Of a DNA stretch of 32,330 nt, positions 22,455 to 32,281 are shown one piece after another. The stretch is from the NCBI GenBank assembly GCA_902619485.1, contig CACNEF010000013.1, positions 1 to 32,330 on the forward strand. Reading direction: 5' to 3'. How positions within the stretch are numbered: the stretch's first letter is position 1; each line of letters begins with the position of its first letter. The DNA is from an uncultured SAR116 cluster alpha proteobacterium. GTDB lineage: Bacteria > Pseudomonadota > Alphaproteobacteria > Puniceispirillales > Marisalimonadaceae. The notes beneath the pieces were generated by a model. The model had not been told where the DNA came from, searched no databases, and was given only the letters and a program-made list of their open reading frames with translations. The position numbers were made by a program, and so were the translations under genes.

Positions 22455-23126
22455 ATGAATGTAAAGGAAGCTTTCATTTCGAGAAGATCTGTAAGAAGGT
22501 TTCTTCCAGATCCAATACCAAAAGACAAAATAAAAAATATTTTAGAGTGTTCAGCTTTTGCTCCTAGTGGACATAATATACAGCCTTGGCATGTATATGT
22601 CGTGGAGGGCAAAAAAAAAGAAGCAATTACAAACTCTATTTTAGAATCTATTGAAAATGGTTCTGCTAAAAATTTTAAACAAGAATTTGATTATTACCCA
22701 ACTGAGTGGTTTGAACCATTTATTTCTAGAAGAAGAGCAGTTGGTTTTGAACTTTACAAGCTTCTTAACATTAAAAGAGATGATTTTAACGCTAGAGATA
22801 AACAAATGCAGGAAAATTTTCATTTTTTTGGTGCACCGCTTGGAATGTTTATAACCATGGATAGGCGACTTGCTACAGGAACATTCATGGATGTTGGTAT
22901 GTTTATTCAAAGTATATTAGTGGGTGCTAGAGGAGAAGGATTGCATACCTGTGGTCAAGTTGCTTTTACAAGATTTCATACATTAATTGCTGACCATTTA
23001 GGATTCAAAGAAAACGAAATGTTAGTCTGTGGAGTTTCAATTGGTTACGAGGATACAAATGCTCCTGAAAATGCCTTGCGAGTTGAAAAATTAAATTACA
23101 CAGACTTTACTACTTTTTTGTCGTAA
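22455..23126 (+). CDS. Nitroreductase family protein
   Basis: A 223-residue FMN-dependent NAD(P)H oxidoreductase of the nitroreductase superfamily. SRRSVRRFLPDPIP (9-22) binds FMN phosphate, APSGHNIQPWH (35-45) is the flavin-contacting loop, and GVSIGYED near the C-terminus is the typical last FMN contact. GAGG at 22443-22446 is 8 nt before the ATG at 22455; the GTG at 22449 is too close. The natural substrate may be a quinone, nitroaromatic or enone. It precedes an MFS gene by 30 bp. Confidence 0.87.
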   Translation: MNVKEAFISRRSVRRFLPDPIPKDKIKNILECSAFAPSGHNIQPWHVYVVEGKKKEAITNSILESIENGSAKNFKQEFDYYPTEWFEPFISRRRAVGFELYKLLNIKRDDFNARDKQMQENFHFFGAPLGMFITMDRRLATGTFMDVGMFIQSILVGARGEGLHTCGQVAFTRFHTLIADHLGFKENEMLVCGVSIGYEDTNAPENALRVEKLNYTDFTTFLS

Positions 23127-23156
23127 TTAAATTTAACTTACTTAAGACCTATAAAT

Positions 23157-24383
23157 ATGAAATTACTAAATCTTGATAGTTCTAAAACTTACTCAATACC
23201 AGATCTATATCTTAATATAGGACATTTGTTAGATCATTTTATGATGCTTATTTTTGCCAAGGCAGCATTTGATGCGGGTAGAGAATTTGGTTTATCTTAT
23301 GAAGAAATTATTATTTATGGAACTTTAGGTGTGGTTTTATTTGGAGCTGCAGCTCCCTTAGCGGGTTGGTTAGCTGATAAATTTTCAAGAGCTATATTAA
23401 TTACAATTTATCCTTTTGGTTTAGCCCTAGGTGCGTTACTGACTTCTTTTTCATATTCTGTAGAGATGTTAGGAATATCATTAGGTATATTGGGTTTTTT
23501 TGCTGCTATTTATCATCCTGTTGGTATTGCAATGATTACAAAAAGACCAGGTAAAGTAGGTTTGAGGCTAGGTATAAATGGTGTTTGGGGTAATATGGGG
23601 GTGGCTTTAGCACCAGTCATGACTGGATTTCTAATAGCTTATGCTGATTGGAGACTGGCTTTTATGCTACCTGCTATTTTTTGTAGTATATTTGGAATTA
23701 CTCAATTACTTTCTTTTATAGAGTTAGATGAAAATATATCAAATTCAAAATCAAAAATTCAAAATGAAAAAAATCAAGTTTTAAAGGATGGATGGAAAAC
23801 AGTTCTAATTTGCTTAAGTATTGTTACATTATCTGGAGGATTTATCTTTGGTTCAATGACATTTCTAATACCAAGATTATTTGAAATCAATTTATCAGAA
23901 ATTTCCAATGATATTGCAATAACAGGAATATTAGCAGGATTAGTTTATGCTTTTGCTTCATTTGCTCAAATTGGGACAGGTTGGTTGGCTGATAAAATTC
24001 CTCCGAAATATGTTTTATCAGCTATGGGTGTTGGTCAATTAATTTTCATTTTCTTAGCAAGTTTTTCATTTGATTACAGTCTATTATTCATTATGTTAGC
24101 TGGGATGTTATTTGTCTTTGGGCAAGTTCCTATTACAGATATTATTTTGGTAAAATATGTTCAAGATAGTTGGAGAGGTCGAGTGCTTTCAATCAAGTTT
24201 ATGGTTAATTTATGTGCTGGTGCTGCAGTCTTGCCAGCAATATCTATTTTGTTAAAAAATGGATATGATTTTTCTCATGTTTTAAAATCATTGGCTTTTA
24301 TTTCAATTGCTGTAATTGTTTCTGGAATGCTTTTGCCTAATAAATCATCAAATTTTATTATCGCCAAACAAAAATCTTTATAA
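23157..24383 (+). CDS. MFS transporter
   Basis: Inner-membrane transporter of the major facilitator superfamily, 408 residues with about 12 hydrophobic segments in two halves. GWLADKFSR (82-90) is the loop 2-3 signature, repeated in the second half as GWLADKIPPK. The segment AIYHPVGIAMI resembles the YHPAG signature of the fosmidomycin-resistance (Fsr)-like subgroup. Substrate unknown. It lies 27 bp upstream of the glucosylglycerate genes and in the same direction, so transport of a related solute is possible but unsupported by sequence. Confidence 0.85.
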   Translation: MKLLNLDSSKTYSIPDLYLNIGHLLDHFMMLIFAKAAFDAGREFGLSYEEIIIYGTLGVVLFGAAAPLAGWLADKFSRAILITIYPFGLALGALLTSFSYSVEMLGISLGILGFFAAIYHPVGIAMITKRPGKVGLRLGINGVWGNMGVALAPVMTGFLIAYADWRLAFMLPAIFCSIFGITQLLSFIELDENISNSKSKIQNEKNQVLKDGWKTVLICLSIVTLSGGFIFGSMTFLIPRLFEINLSEISNDIAITGILAGLVYAFASFAQIGTGWLADKIPPKYVLSAMGVGQLIFIFLASFSFDYSLLFIMLAGMLFVFGQVPITDIILVKYVQDSWRGRVLSIKFMVNLCAGAAVLPAISILLKNGYDFSHVLKSLAFISIAVIVSGMLLPNKSSNFIIAKQKSL

Positions 24384-24410
24384 ATACCAAATATTACCTA
24401 AGTTTACGCC

Positions 24411-25235
24411 ATGAGAAATACTCAAATATTAATTTTTACAGATCTTGATGGTTCGTTATTAAACCATAATAACTTTGAGTTTAGAGAGATAAAAAATTTT
24501 ATTTTAAATTGTATTAAAAATGGTATTAAGATTATACCAAACACTAGTAAAACAAAGTCAGAAATTGAGGTGTTTCTTGAACAATTAGGGCAAAATCTTC
24601 CTTTTGTTGTTGAAAATGGTGCGGCAATACATAATCTCGATCTAGTTCATCGTAAACTCAGATTTAAAAATAACTCTCTTGTATTTAGTAGATCTGTAAA
24701 TGAAATTCTAGAGCTATTTGAGAAGCGTATACCTATAGAATTAAAAAAAAGGTGTTCTTTTTTAAAAGATATGAGTTCAACAGAACAGATGAAAATACTT
24801 GGTCTTAATAAAAAATATTTACCATTTGCACTAAATAGAGAATATTCAATGCCGTTAGTTTTTGATGGTTCCAAAGAATTAGTAATTGAATTCACTAGTC
24901 TATTAAAAGAAATTGGCATGAAACTGCATGAAGGTGGAAGAGTTTACAATATATGTGACGATTGTTCAAAAGGTAAAGCGATGACTACATTAATCGAAAA
25001 GCTAAAAAATGAATTTGATTTCAACTCTCATACAATAGTTGTAGGGGATAGTCCTAATGATATTTCAATGTTAAATGTTTCCGATCAACCTTGTATTATT
25101 CCTTTACCAAACAGAAATAATTTATGTCACTTGAAAGATCAAAATATAATTAGAGCAACACAAAGCGCACCACTAGGTTGGGAAGAAGTGGTTAGAGCTT
25201 CGCTTAAAAAAATAAATTTTGAATTAGAGGGATAG
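24411..25235 (+). CDS. gpgP: Glucosyl-/mannosyl-3-phosphoglycerate phosphatase (MPGP-type HAD)
   Basis: HAD phosphatase of 274 residues in the mannosyl-3-phosphoglycerate phosphatase family. Motif I is FTDLDGSL with nucleophile Asp11 and acid Asp13, motif II the threonine in PNTSKT (43-48), motif III Lys187/Lys189 in CSKGKA, and motif IV GDSPND (212-217). The cap reads REYSMP and HEGGRVYN, both typical of this family. Located 4 nt before a glucosyl-3-phosphoglycerate synthase, it most likely dephosphorylates glucosyl-3-phosphoglycerate to glucosylglycerate. Relatives act on both mannosyl and glucosyl forms, so the name follows the neighbour. Confidence 0.9.
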   Translation: MRNTQILIFTDLDGSLLNHNNFEFREIKNFILNCIKNGIKIIPNTSKTKSEIEVFLEQLGQNLPFVVENGAAIHNLDLVHRKLRFKNNSLVFSRSVNEILELFEKRIPIELKKRCSFLKDMSSTEQMKILGLNKKYLPFALNREYSMPLVFDGSKELVIEFTSLLKEIGMKLHEGGRVYNICDDCSKGKAMTTLIEKLKNEFDFNSHTIVVGDSPNDISMLNVSDQPCIIPLPNRNNLCHLKDQNIIRATQSAPLGWEEVVRASLKKINFELEG

Positions 25236-25239
25236 TAAA

Positions 25240-26478
25240 ATGGGTAGTTTTTATCAAAATGGTATAGTTGCAAATTTACATGATTTTTCATATGGAACAT
25301 CTTTGAAAGGAAATTATACAAAAATAGAAAATGACTTAATGAAATTTTCCAAAAATAACCCGATGGAATTAATTCTTCCATGTTTGTTTTCTGAGATAAG
25401 CGGTAAGGCTCTACCCAAAATTATTGATGAAATTAATAAGACTAAATTTTTAAATCATATAGTCATAGGTTTAGATAGAGCAAACAAAAATCAATACAAA
25501 GAATCTTCTAACTTCTTTAAAAACTTAAAAACACCTCATTCCATTCTTTGGAATGATGGACCAAGATTAATGGAACTTGATAATGAATTAAAAGAAAAAG
25601 GTTTGTCACCTAAAGAATTTGGTAAGGGTAGAAATGTTTGGTTTTGCATTGGCATGACCTTAGCTAGAGGTAAGGCGGAATCTATTGCTTTACATGATTG
25701 TGATATCTTAACCTACGAAAAATCTTTGTTAGCAAAACTTTTTTACCCTGTAGCTAATCCAGTTTTTAATTTTCAGTTTTGCAAGGGATATTATCCTCGA
25801 GTTGCAGATGGAAAAATGAACGGAAGAGTTTCTCGTTTACTTGTTTTTCCTTTACTTCTTGCAATGGAAAAGACAATTGGTCGAAGTGAATATTTGGATT
25901 TTATGAAATCTTTCCGATATCCCTTAGCAGGAGAATTTTCTTTTAGAAGAAACTTGTTACCAAGATTAAGAATTCCTTCTGATTGGGGCTTAGAGATTGG
26001 TGTGTTGTCTGAAATGCAACGAAATCATGCTAGCAATAGAATATGCCAAGTTGATTTGGCTCAGAAATATGACCATAAACATCAAGACCTTTCAGAAGAT
26101 GATGATAATGCAGGACTTTCAAGAATGTCTATCGACATTACAAAGGCGTTAATAAGAAAACTTGCAACTCAGGGAAATATTTTTACTCTAGAGACATTCA
26201 GAAGTATTAAAGCAACTTATTATAGGGCGGCACTTGATATGATAGATATATATAGAAGTGATGCACAGATGAATGATTTAAATTATGATTCCCATATTGA
26301 AGAAAAAACTGTGGAGTTATTTGCTTTAAATATAATGAAGGCTGGGGAAACTTTTTTTGAAAACCCAATGGAGACACCGTTTATTCCTACGTGGAATAGG
26401 GTTTTAAGTGCCATACCAGATTTTTTAGATAGATTAAAATTTAGTGTTGAATTAGATAATGAAGATGTCAGAAATTAA
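25240..26478 (+). CDS. gpgS: Glucosyl-3-phosphoglycerate synthase (GT81)
   Basis: A 412-residue retaining glycosyltransferase joining glucose from an NDP-glucose to 3-phosphoglycerate. ANLHDFSYG near the N-terminus, ILPCLFSEISGKALP (45-59), IGLDRAN, ILWNDGPRL, GKGRNVWF and the HDCDI metal site (Asp153, Asp155) match marine cyanobacterial and Persephonella-type GpgS closely, as do YPVANP, RVADGKMNGRVSRLL and SDWGLEIGVLSE. The GT55 mannosyl synthase has different motifs and is unlikely. It starts 4 nt after the phosphatase and overlaps the phosphorylase by 20 nt, so synthesis and breakdown are on one message. Confidence 0.95.
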   Translation: MGSFYQNGIVANLHDFSYGTSLKGNYTKIENDLMKFSKNNPMELILPCLFSEISGKALPKIIDEINKTKFLNHIVIGLDRANKNQYKESSNFFKNLKTPHSILWNDGPRLMELDNELKEKGLSPKEFGKGRNVWFCIGMTLARGKAESIALHDCDILTYEKSLLAKLFYPVANPVFNFQFCKGYYPRVADGKMNGRVSRLLVFPLLLAMEKTIGRSEYLDFMKSFRYPLAGEFSFRRNLLPRLRIPSDWGLEIGVLSEMQRNHASNRICQVDLAQKYDHKHQDLSEDDDNAGLSRMSIDITKALIRKLATQGNIFTLETFRSIKATYYRAALDMIDIYRSDAQMNDLNYDSHIEEKTVELFALNIMKAGETFFENPMETPFIPTWNRVLSAIPDFLDRLKFSVELDNEDVRN

Positions 26479-28228
26479 ATTTAAACAAGATATTAATTTA
26501 GATATTTTAAAAAGATTAAACTATATTTATGAAACAATAATTTCTAAAGAAGAAACTTTAGAGTACTCCAAAAAAATTAATAGACTTATTAATCATTATA
26601 AAAAAACGGAATTTAAAACTGAAAAAAATGATTCATGGTCTGAAAACACAATATTATTAATTACATATGCAGACAGTATTAGTAAAGGTATATCAGGAAA
26701 AAGTCTACACAACTTTGGAGAATTTTATAAAAAGTACCTTAAAAAATTTATAAATAGTATTCATTTCCTTCCATTTTACCCATCAAGCGGTGATGGTGGT
26801 TTTTCTGTCAAAAATCATTTTGAAGTTGATGAAACCTATGGAGCATGGGAAGATATCAAATTATTATCAAAAAATGCTAAAATAATGGTCGATTTGGTTT
26901 TAAATCACGCATCTTCCGAAGGTCAATGGTTTAAAAATTTTTTAAAAGAAAAAAGACCTGGCAAAAATTATTTTTATATTGTTGATAAAGATTATGACTG
27001 TAGTAATGTTGTAAGACCGCGTGACCATAATCTTCTTTCAGAAATAAAAATCTTAAATGAAAATAAATTTTTATGGTGTACTTTTAGTCATCATCAAATT
27101 GATTTGAATTTTAAAAATCCTGAAGTTTTATTAGAATTTATTGACCTAATACTTAGACTAGCATCCTATGGTATTAAAATCTTTCGATTAGATGCAGTTG
27201 CTTTTATTTGGAAAAAAACTGGAACAACTTGTCTTAATCTACCTCAAACTCACGAAATAATTAAATTATTAAGAGATATTGTAGATCAATTAGAGAAAGA
27301 TATTATAATTGTTACTGAAACGAATTTACCCAAACAAGAAAATTTAAGTTATTTTGGTAAAAATGATGAGGCTCACTGGGTATATAACTTTTCATTACCA
27401 CCTTTAATCATAAATACTTTTTTATTTGAGGATTCAAAAGCTCTTACAAAATGGAGCATGAAAATGCCGCCTGCTCAAATAGGAAACGCCTATCTTAACT
27501 TTATTGCATCACATGATGGTATTGGAATGAGACCTGCTGAAGGTGTGTTAACTGATAAAGAAATAAAAAAAATGCTTCAGAGGCTTAAGAAAAATGGAAG
27601 CCAGTTTTCAATGAGAAAACTATCTAATGGTGAAGAAAAAGTATATGAAGCTAATATTTCATTATTTGACGCTCTTAAATTCACTGATAATGATGAAAAA
27701 GGAAGATTTGACTTAAAAAGATTTATTGCCGCTCATTGTATAATTTTAGCAATTGAAGGAGTACCAGCTTTTTATTTTAATTCATTGTTTGCAACAAAAA
27801 ATGATAAGAAAGCCTTTGATAGTTCTGGCATTAAAAGAAACCTGAATAGATATAAGTGGGATTATTCATCTCTAGTTAATTTAATAAATAAAAAAGATAG
27901 TATTGAGTATAACAGTTATCATGCATTTAAAAATATTATTTCTATAAGAAAAGCCCAGCCTGCTTTTCATCCTAACGCAACACAATTTACTCTTAATTTA
28001 GATAATAATATTTTTTCTGTTTGGAGACAGAGTAGAGACAGAAAGCAGAGCATTTTTGCTTTAACAAATGTGTCTTCAAAAACCGTAAAAGTTAATAGTA
28101 ACCAGATTAATTTAATTGATAATGAACAATGGTTTGATTTATTAAGCCCAAAAGAAAAAATAACAGACGGGCAATTTATAAAACTTAATCCTTATCAAAC
28201 TGTATGGATAACGAATTTTAAAGTATAA
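26459..28228 (+). CDS. GH13_18 sugar phosphorylase, probable glucosylglycerate phosphorylase
   Basis: Retaining GH13 phosphorylase of 589 residues, sucrose-phosphorylase-like. IHFLPFYPSSGDGGFSV (101-117) and VDLVLNH (144-150) are region I, IFRLDAVAF carries nucleophile Asp245, IIVTETNLP carries acid/base Glu287, and ASHDGIG carries the stabiliser Asp353. The C-terminal beta domain holds FSVWRQSR. Annotation as sucrose phosphorylase is common, but next to gpgP and gpgS the better fit is glucosylglycerate phosphorylase: glucosylglycerate plus phosphate gives glucose-1-phosphate and D-glycerate. ATGs at 26459 and 26465 are both possible, within a 20-nt (or 14-nt) overlap with gpgS. No transport signal, so cytoplasmic. 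Confidence 0.85.
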   Translation: MKMSEIKFKQDINLDILKRLNYIYETIISKEETLEYSKKINRLINHYKKTEFKTEKNDSWSENTILLITYADSISKGISGKSLHNFGEFYKKYLKKFINSIHFLPFYPSSGDGGFSVKNHFEVDETYGAWEDIKLLSKNAKIMVDLVLNHASSEGQWFKNFLKEKRPGKNYFYIVDKDYDCSNVVRPRDHNLLSEIKILNENKFLWCTFSHHQIDLNFKNPEVLLEFIDLILRLASYGIKIFRLDAVAFIWKKTGTTCLNLPQTHEIIKLLRDIVDQLEKDIIIVTETNLPKQENLSYFGKNDEAHWVYNFSLPPLIINTFLFEDSKALTKWSMKMPPAQIGNAYLNFIASHDGIGMRPAEGVLTDKEIKKMLQRLKKNGSQFSMRKLSNGEEKVYEANISLFDALKFTDNDEKGRFDLKRFIAAHCIILAIEGVPAFYFNSLFATKNDKKAFDSSGIKRNLNRYKWDYSSLVNLINKKDSIEYNSYHAFKNIISIRKAQPAFHPNATQFTLNLDNNIFSVWRQSRDRKQSIFALTNVSSKTVKVNSNQINLIDNEQWFDLLSPKEKITDGQFIKLNPYQTVWITNFKV

Positions 28229-28237
28229 TAATAAATT

Positions 28238-28858
28238 TTAATTTAAGGATAATCCACCTTGTTCATTGAGAAAAGATGTAATTGATTCTACTCCGTCATT
28301 GTTTTTCATCTGACCAAAAACATAAGGTAATTTATTTCTAGCTATTTCAACATCATTTTTCATTTTATTAAGATCAACTCCAACATGAGGTGCAAGATCT
28401 GTTTTGTTTACAAGCAAAAAATCTGATTTTGTAATAGCAGGCCCTCCTTTTCTAGGAATATCACCGCCCATTCCTACATCAATTACATAAATAGATAAAT
28501 CTACCAATTCAGGGCTAAAAGTAGCAGCTAAATTATCACCTCCTGATTCAATTAATATTAATTCTAAGTCAGGAAACTTTTCTTTTAATTCATCGACTGC
28601 TAACAAATTAATTGAAGCATCTTCTCTAATAGCGGTATGTGGACATCCACCTGTTTCAACTCCTTTTATTCTTTCCAAAGGAAGTGCCTGTGCTTTCATT
28701 AGGTATTCTGCATCCTCAATTGTATAAATATCATTAGAAATAACTGCCATTGAGACTTTTTTAGAAAGTTTTTTGCATAAAGCCTCTGTTAAACTAGTTT
28801 TCCCTGCACCTACAGGGCCTCCAATTCCTACTTTAAGTGGTCCAAAGTTATTAATCAT
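28238..28858 (-). CDS. ureG: Urease accessory GTPase UreG
   Basis: A 206-residue SIMIBI-class GTPase that delivers nickel to urease with UreD, UreE and UreF. The P-loop GGPVGAGKT is at 13-21, the nickel-binding Cys-Pro-His at 72-74 lies in [17 protein letters not shown] and DVGMGGD are switch segments, and [11 protein letters not shown] is the guanine-specificity loop (NKTD). It overlaps ureF by 4 nt and is last in the operon; its stop is 9 bp from the convergent phosphorylase stop, with no strong terminator hairpin between. Confidence 0.96.
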   Translation of the reverse strand: MINNFGPLKVGIGGPVGAGKTSLTEALCKKLSKKVSMAVISNDIYTIEDAEYLMKAQALPLERIKGVETGGCPHTAIREDASINLLAVDELKEKFPDLELILIESGGDNLAATFSPELVDLSIYVIDVGMGGDIPRKGGPAITKSDFLLVNKTDLAPHVGVDLNKMKNDVEIARNKLPYVFGQMKNNDGVESITSFLNEQGGLSLN

Positions 28859-29511
28859 GTTTGATATATCCTATTATTTAATGTTTCATGATACATGCTA
28901 CTTAAGTCAGATAAAAAAGCAGAACTTCCTAAATTATTGATATGTGCAATTTTATTTATGTTTGCTTGTTTTTCAATAGCTGGCAATAAGTTAATTAGAA
29001 TTTTCTGTCCCTCGCTCTGACCTAAGGGAATATGTTTAATTCCAACATTAATAAGATTTGATACAAAGCTCTGTAGAAAAGCAATTAATAATTTTTCTAG
29101 TGGTATTTTAAAATATGAACCAGCTTTCCCAATAGCTATTGGATAAGCTAAATTTGTATCAATTTTATAATCCCAGTTTTCTCTAATGTTTTTACAAAAA
29201 GCTTTTCCCAGATTTGAAGATTCAATCCATCTTTCTTTAGAAGGGCAAAGAGCAAATGCAAGTTTATTTACGTCTTCACCATTATAAGCGTTGGCAAGTA
29301 AAATACTGTCAGTTTTTCCAGTACCATTTACAATTAAATGTTTCGTCCATTCTTCCAAACTAATTTTATCATATACAAATTCATATTCAATTGCAGCTTC
29401 CAAACCATGAGAAAAGTTAAAGCTACCAATAGGAAAACTTGGTGAAAACCAAGAAAGTAGTAACTGATGATAATCAAAAGTTGGTTGTTTTTGTTTAATG
29501 CTTGTGTCCAT
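28855..29511 (-). CDS. ureF: Urease accessory protein UreF
   Basis: A 218-residue all-helical chaperone that joins UreD and UreG in nickel insertion into urease. [18 protein letters not shown] (about 23-40) is the family signature, and the following helical pattern and length match UreF. It overlaps ureE by 17 nt and ureG by 4 nt, indicating translational coupling. The call is strengthened by its exact position in a ureE-ureF-ureG order. Confidence 0.94.
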   Translation of the reverse strand: MDTSIKQKQPTFDYHQLLLSWFSPSFPIGSFNFSHGLEAAIEYEFVYDKISLEEWTKHLIVNGTGKTDSILLANAYNGEDVNKLAFALCPSKERWIESSNLGKAFCKNIRENWDYKIDTNLAYPIAIGKAGSYFKIPLEKLLIAFLQSFVSNLINVGIKHIPLGQSEGQKILINLLPAIEKQANINKIAHINNLGSSAFLSDLSSMYHETLNNRIYQT

Positions 29512-29935
29512 GAGTTCTACCTAAACCATACGCACCACCTTCAGGGTTAAATTCTTCTTTTATTTTTTTTACAGATCCACCTAGTTTTATGATTAAGTTT
29601 TCAATTACTTTATCAACTTGTATTAAAAGTCTCTTATTTTCAATCTGGCAAGGGATATGTCTATTACCAATATGCCAAGTTATTTTCATTAGGTTATTAC
29701 TTGTAATTTCTAATAGCTCTTCCTCAGCAGATTTAATTAAAATGATTGATCCATTATCAAGTAAAAATCCGTTATTTTTTTTTAAAGAAACAGTCTCTGA
29801 TAAATTTACTAAAAACCCAAAATTATTATCAGAGACAAGCTTTTTTCTTCGAACAAACCTTTGATCATAAGTTAAGGTTATAGTATCTTTTATTTTTTTA
29901 TTTTCTGGATTAAATAAAATTTTTTCTGAAATCAT
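29495..29935 (-). CDS. ureE: Urease accessory nickel chaperone UreE
   Basis: A 146-residue metallochaperone that carries Ni2+ for the urease active site. The chosen ATG at 29935 lies 8 nt after the ureC stop; the longer frame to 29995 would run deep into ureC. TWHIGNRHIPCQIE is the family signature, with the central nickel-binding histidine in GNRHIPC. The C-terminus GRTHGHKH has three histidines in the last five residues, much shorter than the His-rich tail of Klebsiella UreE. It overlaps ureF by 17 nt. Confidence 0.93.
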   Translation of the reverse strand: MISEKILFNPENKKIKDTITLTYDQRFVRRKKLVSDNNFGFLVNLSETVSLKKNNGFLLDNGSIILIKSAEEELLEITSNNLMKITWHIGNRHIPCQIENKRLLIQVDKVIENLIIKLGGSVKKIKEEFNPEGGAYGLGRTHGHKH

Positions 29936-29943
29936 TATTTTCT

Positions 29944-31653
29944 CTAAAATAAAAAATATCTCTGAGCCATAGGTAATTCTGTAGCAGGCTCGCAAGTAAG
30001 AATTTCCCCATCAGCTGTAACTTCATATGTCTCAGGATCGACAGAAATATTTGGGCAATAGTTATTATAAACCATATCTTTTTTGGAGATATCTCTTGTT
30101 TTCTCCACTGCAACAGTATTTTTAGAAATTTTTAATGAGTCTAAACTTCCAGATTTAATAGAATCTTTACTTACAAAAGTAATTGAAGATGTCTCTAGAG
30201 ATCTTCCATAAGAAGAAAACATTGGTCTAGTATATACAGGTTGTGGAGTTGGAATTGATGCGTTAGGATCACCCATCTGAGCACAAGCAATGCTTCCACC
30301 AAGCATCACAATCTCTGGCTTTACTCCAAAAAAAGCTGGATCCCATATCACAATATCAGCTCTTTTACCTTCAGTTATTGAGCCTATATGTTTAGATAAA
30401 CCGTGAGTTATAGCTGGATTAATTGTATATTTAGCTACATATCTTTTAACTCTTACATTATCATTATCACCTTTTTCTTCCTGTAGACGACCTCTTTGAA
30501 CTTTCATTTTGTGAGCTGTTTGCCAAGTTCTGATAATAACTTCTCCAACCCTTCCCATTGCTTGACTGTCAGAAGCTATAATTGAAAAGGCACCTAAATC
30601 ATGGAGGATATCCTCTGCAGCTATAGTCTCTTTTCTAATTCTGCTTTCGGCAAAGGCAACGTCTTCTGGAATTGATTTATCTAAATGATGACATACCATA
30701 AGCATATCCAAATGCTCTTCTAAAGTATTTATCGTATAGGGTCTTGTTGGATTAGTTGATGATGGTATTACATTTTCATTCCCACATACTTTAATTATAT
30801 CAGGAGCATGGCCTCCACCAGCACCTTCTGTATGAAAGGCATGAATTGTTCTATTGTTAATAGCCTTTATAGTATTCTCTACAAATCCACTTTCATTCAA
30901 TGTATCTGTATGTATCATTACTTGAACATCCATTTTCTCAGCTACATTTAGACAGTTATCTATGGCACCAGGAGTGGTTCCCCAATCTTCGTGCAATTTC
31001 AGTGCGCAAGCTCCAGCATTTACCTGTTCAATCAATCCCTCTGGTTTAGAAGAATTGCCTTTACCAGCAAATGCAAGATTCATAGAAAAAGCATCCGCTG
31101 ATTGTATCATTTTACCTATATGCCAAGATCCAGGTGTGCATGTTGTTGCCAATGTACCATGAGCAGGTCCAGTACCACCTCCAAGCATTGTTGTTAAGCC
31201 TGAGTGCAGAGCATCGTCAATTTGTTGAGGACATATATAGTGGATGTGAGAGTCAAATCCTCCTGCTGTAATTATTTTACCTTCACCTGCGATTATTTCT
31301 GTGCCAGGTCCAATAATAATATCAATTTTTGGTTGAGTATCAGGATTTCCAGATTTTCCAATTTTTTCAATAATACCATCTTTAATTCCAATATCGGCTT
31401 TAAATATTCCATTTACATCAACTATCAGTGCGTTTGTAATAACAGTGTCAACGGCCCCATCTTTTCTTGTAACTTGTGACTGGCCCATACCGTCTCTAAT
31501 TACTTTTCCACCACCAAATTTCACTTCCTCGCCATAGGCTGTTAAATCATTTTCAACTTCTATAAATAAGTCTGTGTCAGCCAATCTAACTTTGTCACCT
31601 GTCGTAGGGCCAAACATTTCTGCATATGATGATCTTGTTATTTTTGAACTCAT
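29944..31653 (-). CDS. ureC: Urease subunit alpha UreC
   Basis: Catalytic subunit, 569 residues, hydrolysing urea to ammonia and carbamate in the cytoplasm. Nickel ligands and catalytic residues are all visible: His136/His138 (SHIHYI), carbamylated Lys219 in KLHEDWG, His248 (IHTD), His274 (HAFHTEG) and Asp362 ([11 protein letters not shown]); flap residues Cys321 and His322 (MVCHHLD) are also present. The enzyme should be active. Start ATG shares one base with the ureB stop (TAATG), so translation is coupled. Confidence 0.98.
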   Translation of the reverse strand: MSSKITRSSYAEMFGPTTGDKVRLADTDLFIEVENDLTAYGEEVKFGGGKVIRDGMGQSQVTRKDGAVDTVITNALIVDVNGIFKADIGIKDGIIEKIGKSGNPDTQPKIDIIIGPGTEIIAGEGKIITAGGFDSHIHYICPQQIDDALHSGLTTMLGGGTGPAHGTLATTCTPGSWHIGKMIQSADAFSMNLAFAGKGNSSKPEGLIEQVNAGACALKLHEDWGTTPGAIDNCLNVAEKMDVQVMIHTDTLNESGFVENTIKAINNRTIHAFHTEGAGGGHAPDIIKVCGNENVIPSSTNPTRPYTINTLEEHLDMLMVCHHLDKSIPEDVAFAESRIRKETIAAEDILHDLGAFSIIASDSQAMGRVGEVIIRTWQTAHKMKVQRGRLQEEKGDNDNVRVKRYVAKYTINPAITHGLSKHIGSITEGKRADIVIWDPAFFGVKPEIVMLGGSIACAQMGDPNASIPTPQPVYTRPMFSSYGRSLETSSITFVSKDSIKSGSLDSLKISKNTVAVEKTRDISKKDMVYNNYCPNISVDPETYEVTADGEILTCEPATELPMAQRYFLF

Positions 31654-31958
31654 TACAAGGCTCCCATAATTTTCTGATTAAACCCAAAAATATTTTTATC
31701 ACCTTTGATATTGATTAAATTTACCTCTCTTGTTTGACCTGGTTCAAAGCGAACTGCAGTTCCAGCTGCAATATCTAGTCTCATTCCTTTTGTTTTATCC
31801 CTGTCAAAAGATAAAAATTCGTTTGTTTCGTAAAAGTGATAGTGGCTACCAACTTGGATTGGTCTATCGCCAGTATTTGAAACTTTTATCTTTAAAGCAT
31901 CAGAATCTTTATTTAAAACTATTTCATCAGATTTTGTAATAATTTCTCCAGGTATCAT
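31653..31958 (-). CDS. ureB: Urease subunit beta UreB
   Basis: A 101-residue structural subunit of urease. MIPGEI at the N-terminus and [12 protein letters not shown] are the family hallmarks, followed by [12 protein letters not shown]. Unfused A, B and C subunits are the common bacterial arrangement. It shares one base with ureC and lies 11 nt after ureA. Confidence 0.96.
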   Translation of the reverse strand: MIPGEIITKSDEIVLNKDSDALKIKVSNTGDRPIQVGSHYHFYETNEFLSFDRDKTKGMRLDIAAGTAVRFEPGQTREVNLINIKGDKNIFGFNQKIMGAL

Positions 31959-31969
31959 TTAAATCTCCA

Positions 31970-32272
31970 TTATCTTATAGGATGATGAACTGTGACTAAT
32001 TTTGTGCCATCGGGAAATGTGGCTTCAACTTGAACTTCATGTATCATTTCAGGAATCCCACTCATACATTCATCCTTTGTTACAACATGAGCACCAGCTT
32101 CCATTAAGTCTGCAACGGTGCGACCTTCTCTAGCTCCTTCAACAACAAAATCTGAAATTAAAGCTATCGCCTCAGGGTAGTTCAGTTTAATTCCTCTACT
32201 TTTTCTATTTCTAGCAACTATTGCAGCTAAGCTAATCAACAGTTTATCTTTTTCTCTAGGTGATAATTTCAT
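31970..32272 (-). CDS. ureA: Urease subunit gamma UreA
   Basis: A 100-residue structural subunit. [11 protein letters not shown] at the N-terminus, [25 protein letters not shown] and the C-terminal VTVHHPIR are diagnostic. GGAG lies 5 nt before the ATG. Nine bases separate it from the end of the upstream ureD fragment. Confidence 0.97.
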   Translation of the reverse strand: MKLSPREKDKLLISLAAIVARNRKSRGIKLNYPEAIALISDFVVEGAREGRTVADLMEAGAHVVTKDECMSGIPEMIHEVQVEATFPDGTKLVTVHHPIR

Positions 32273-32281
32273 GTTTTCTCC

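Noticed and set aside
26459-28228. Sucrose phosphorylase for sucrose use
   Set aside because: No sucrose uptake or fructokinase gene is nearby, while gpgP and gpgS are overlapping or adjacent; glucosylglycerate is the better substrate.
30962-31479. Plus-strand open frames inside ureC
   Set aside because: Antisense shadows of a highly conserved gene; no ribosome sites or recognisable domains.
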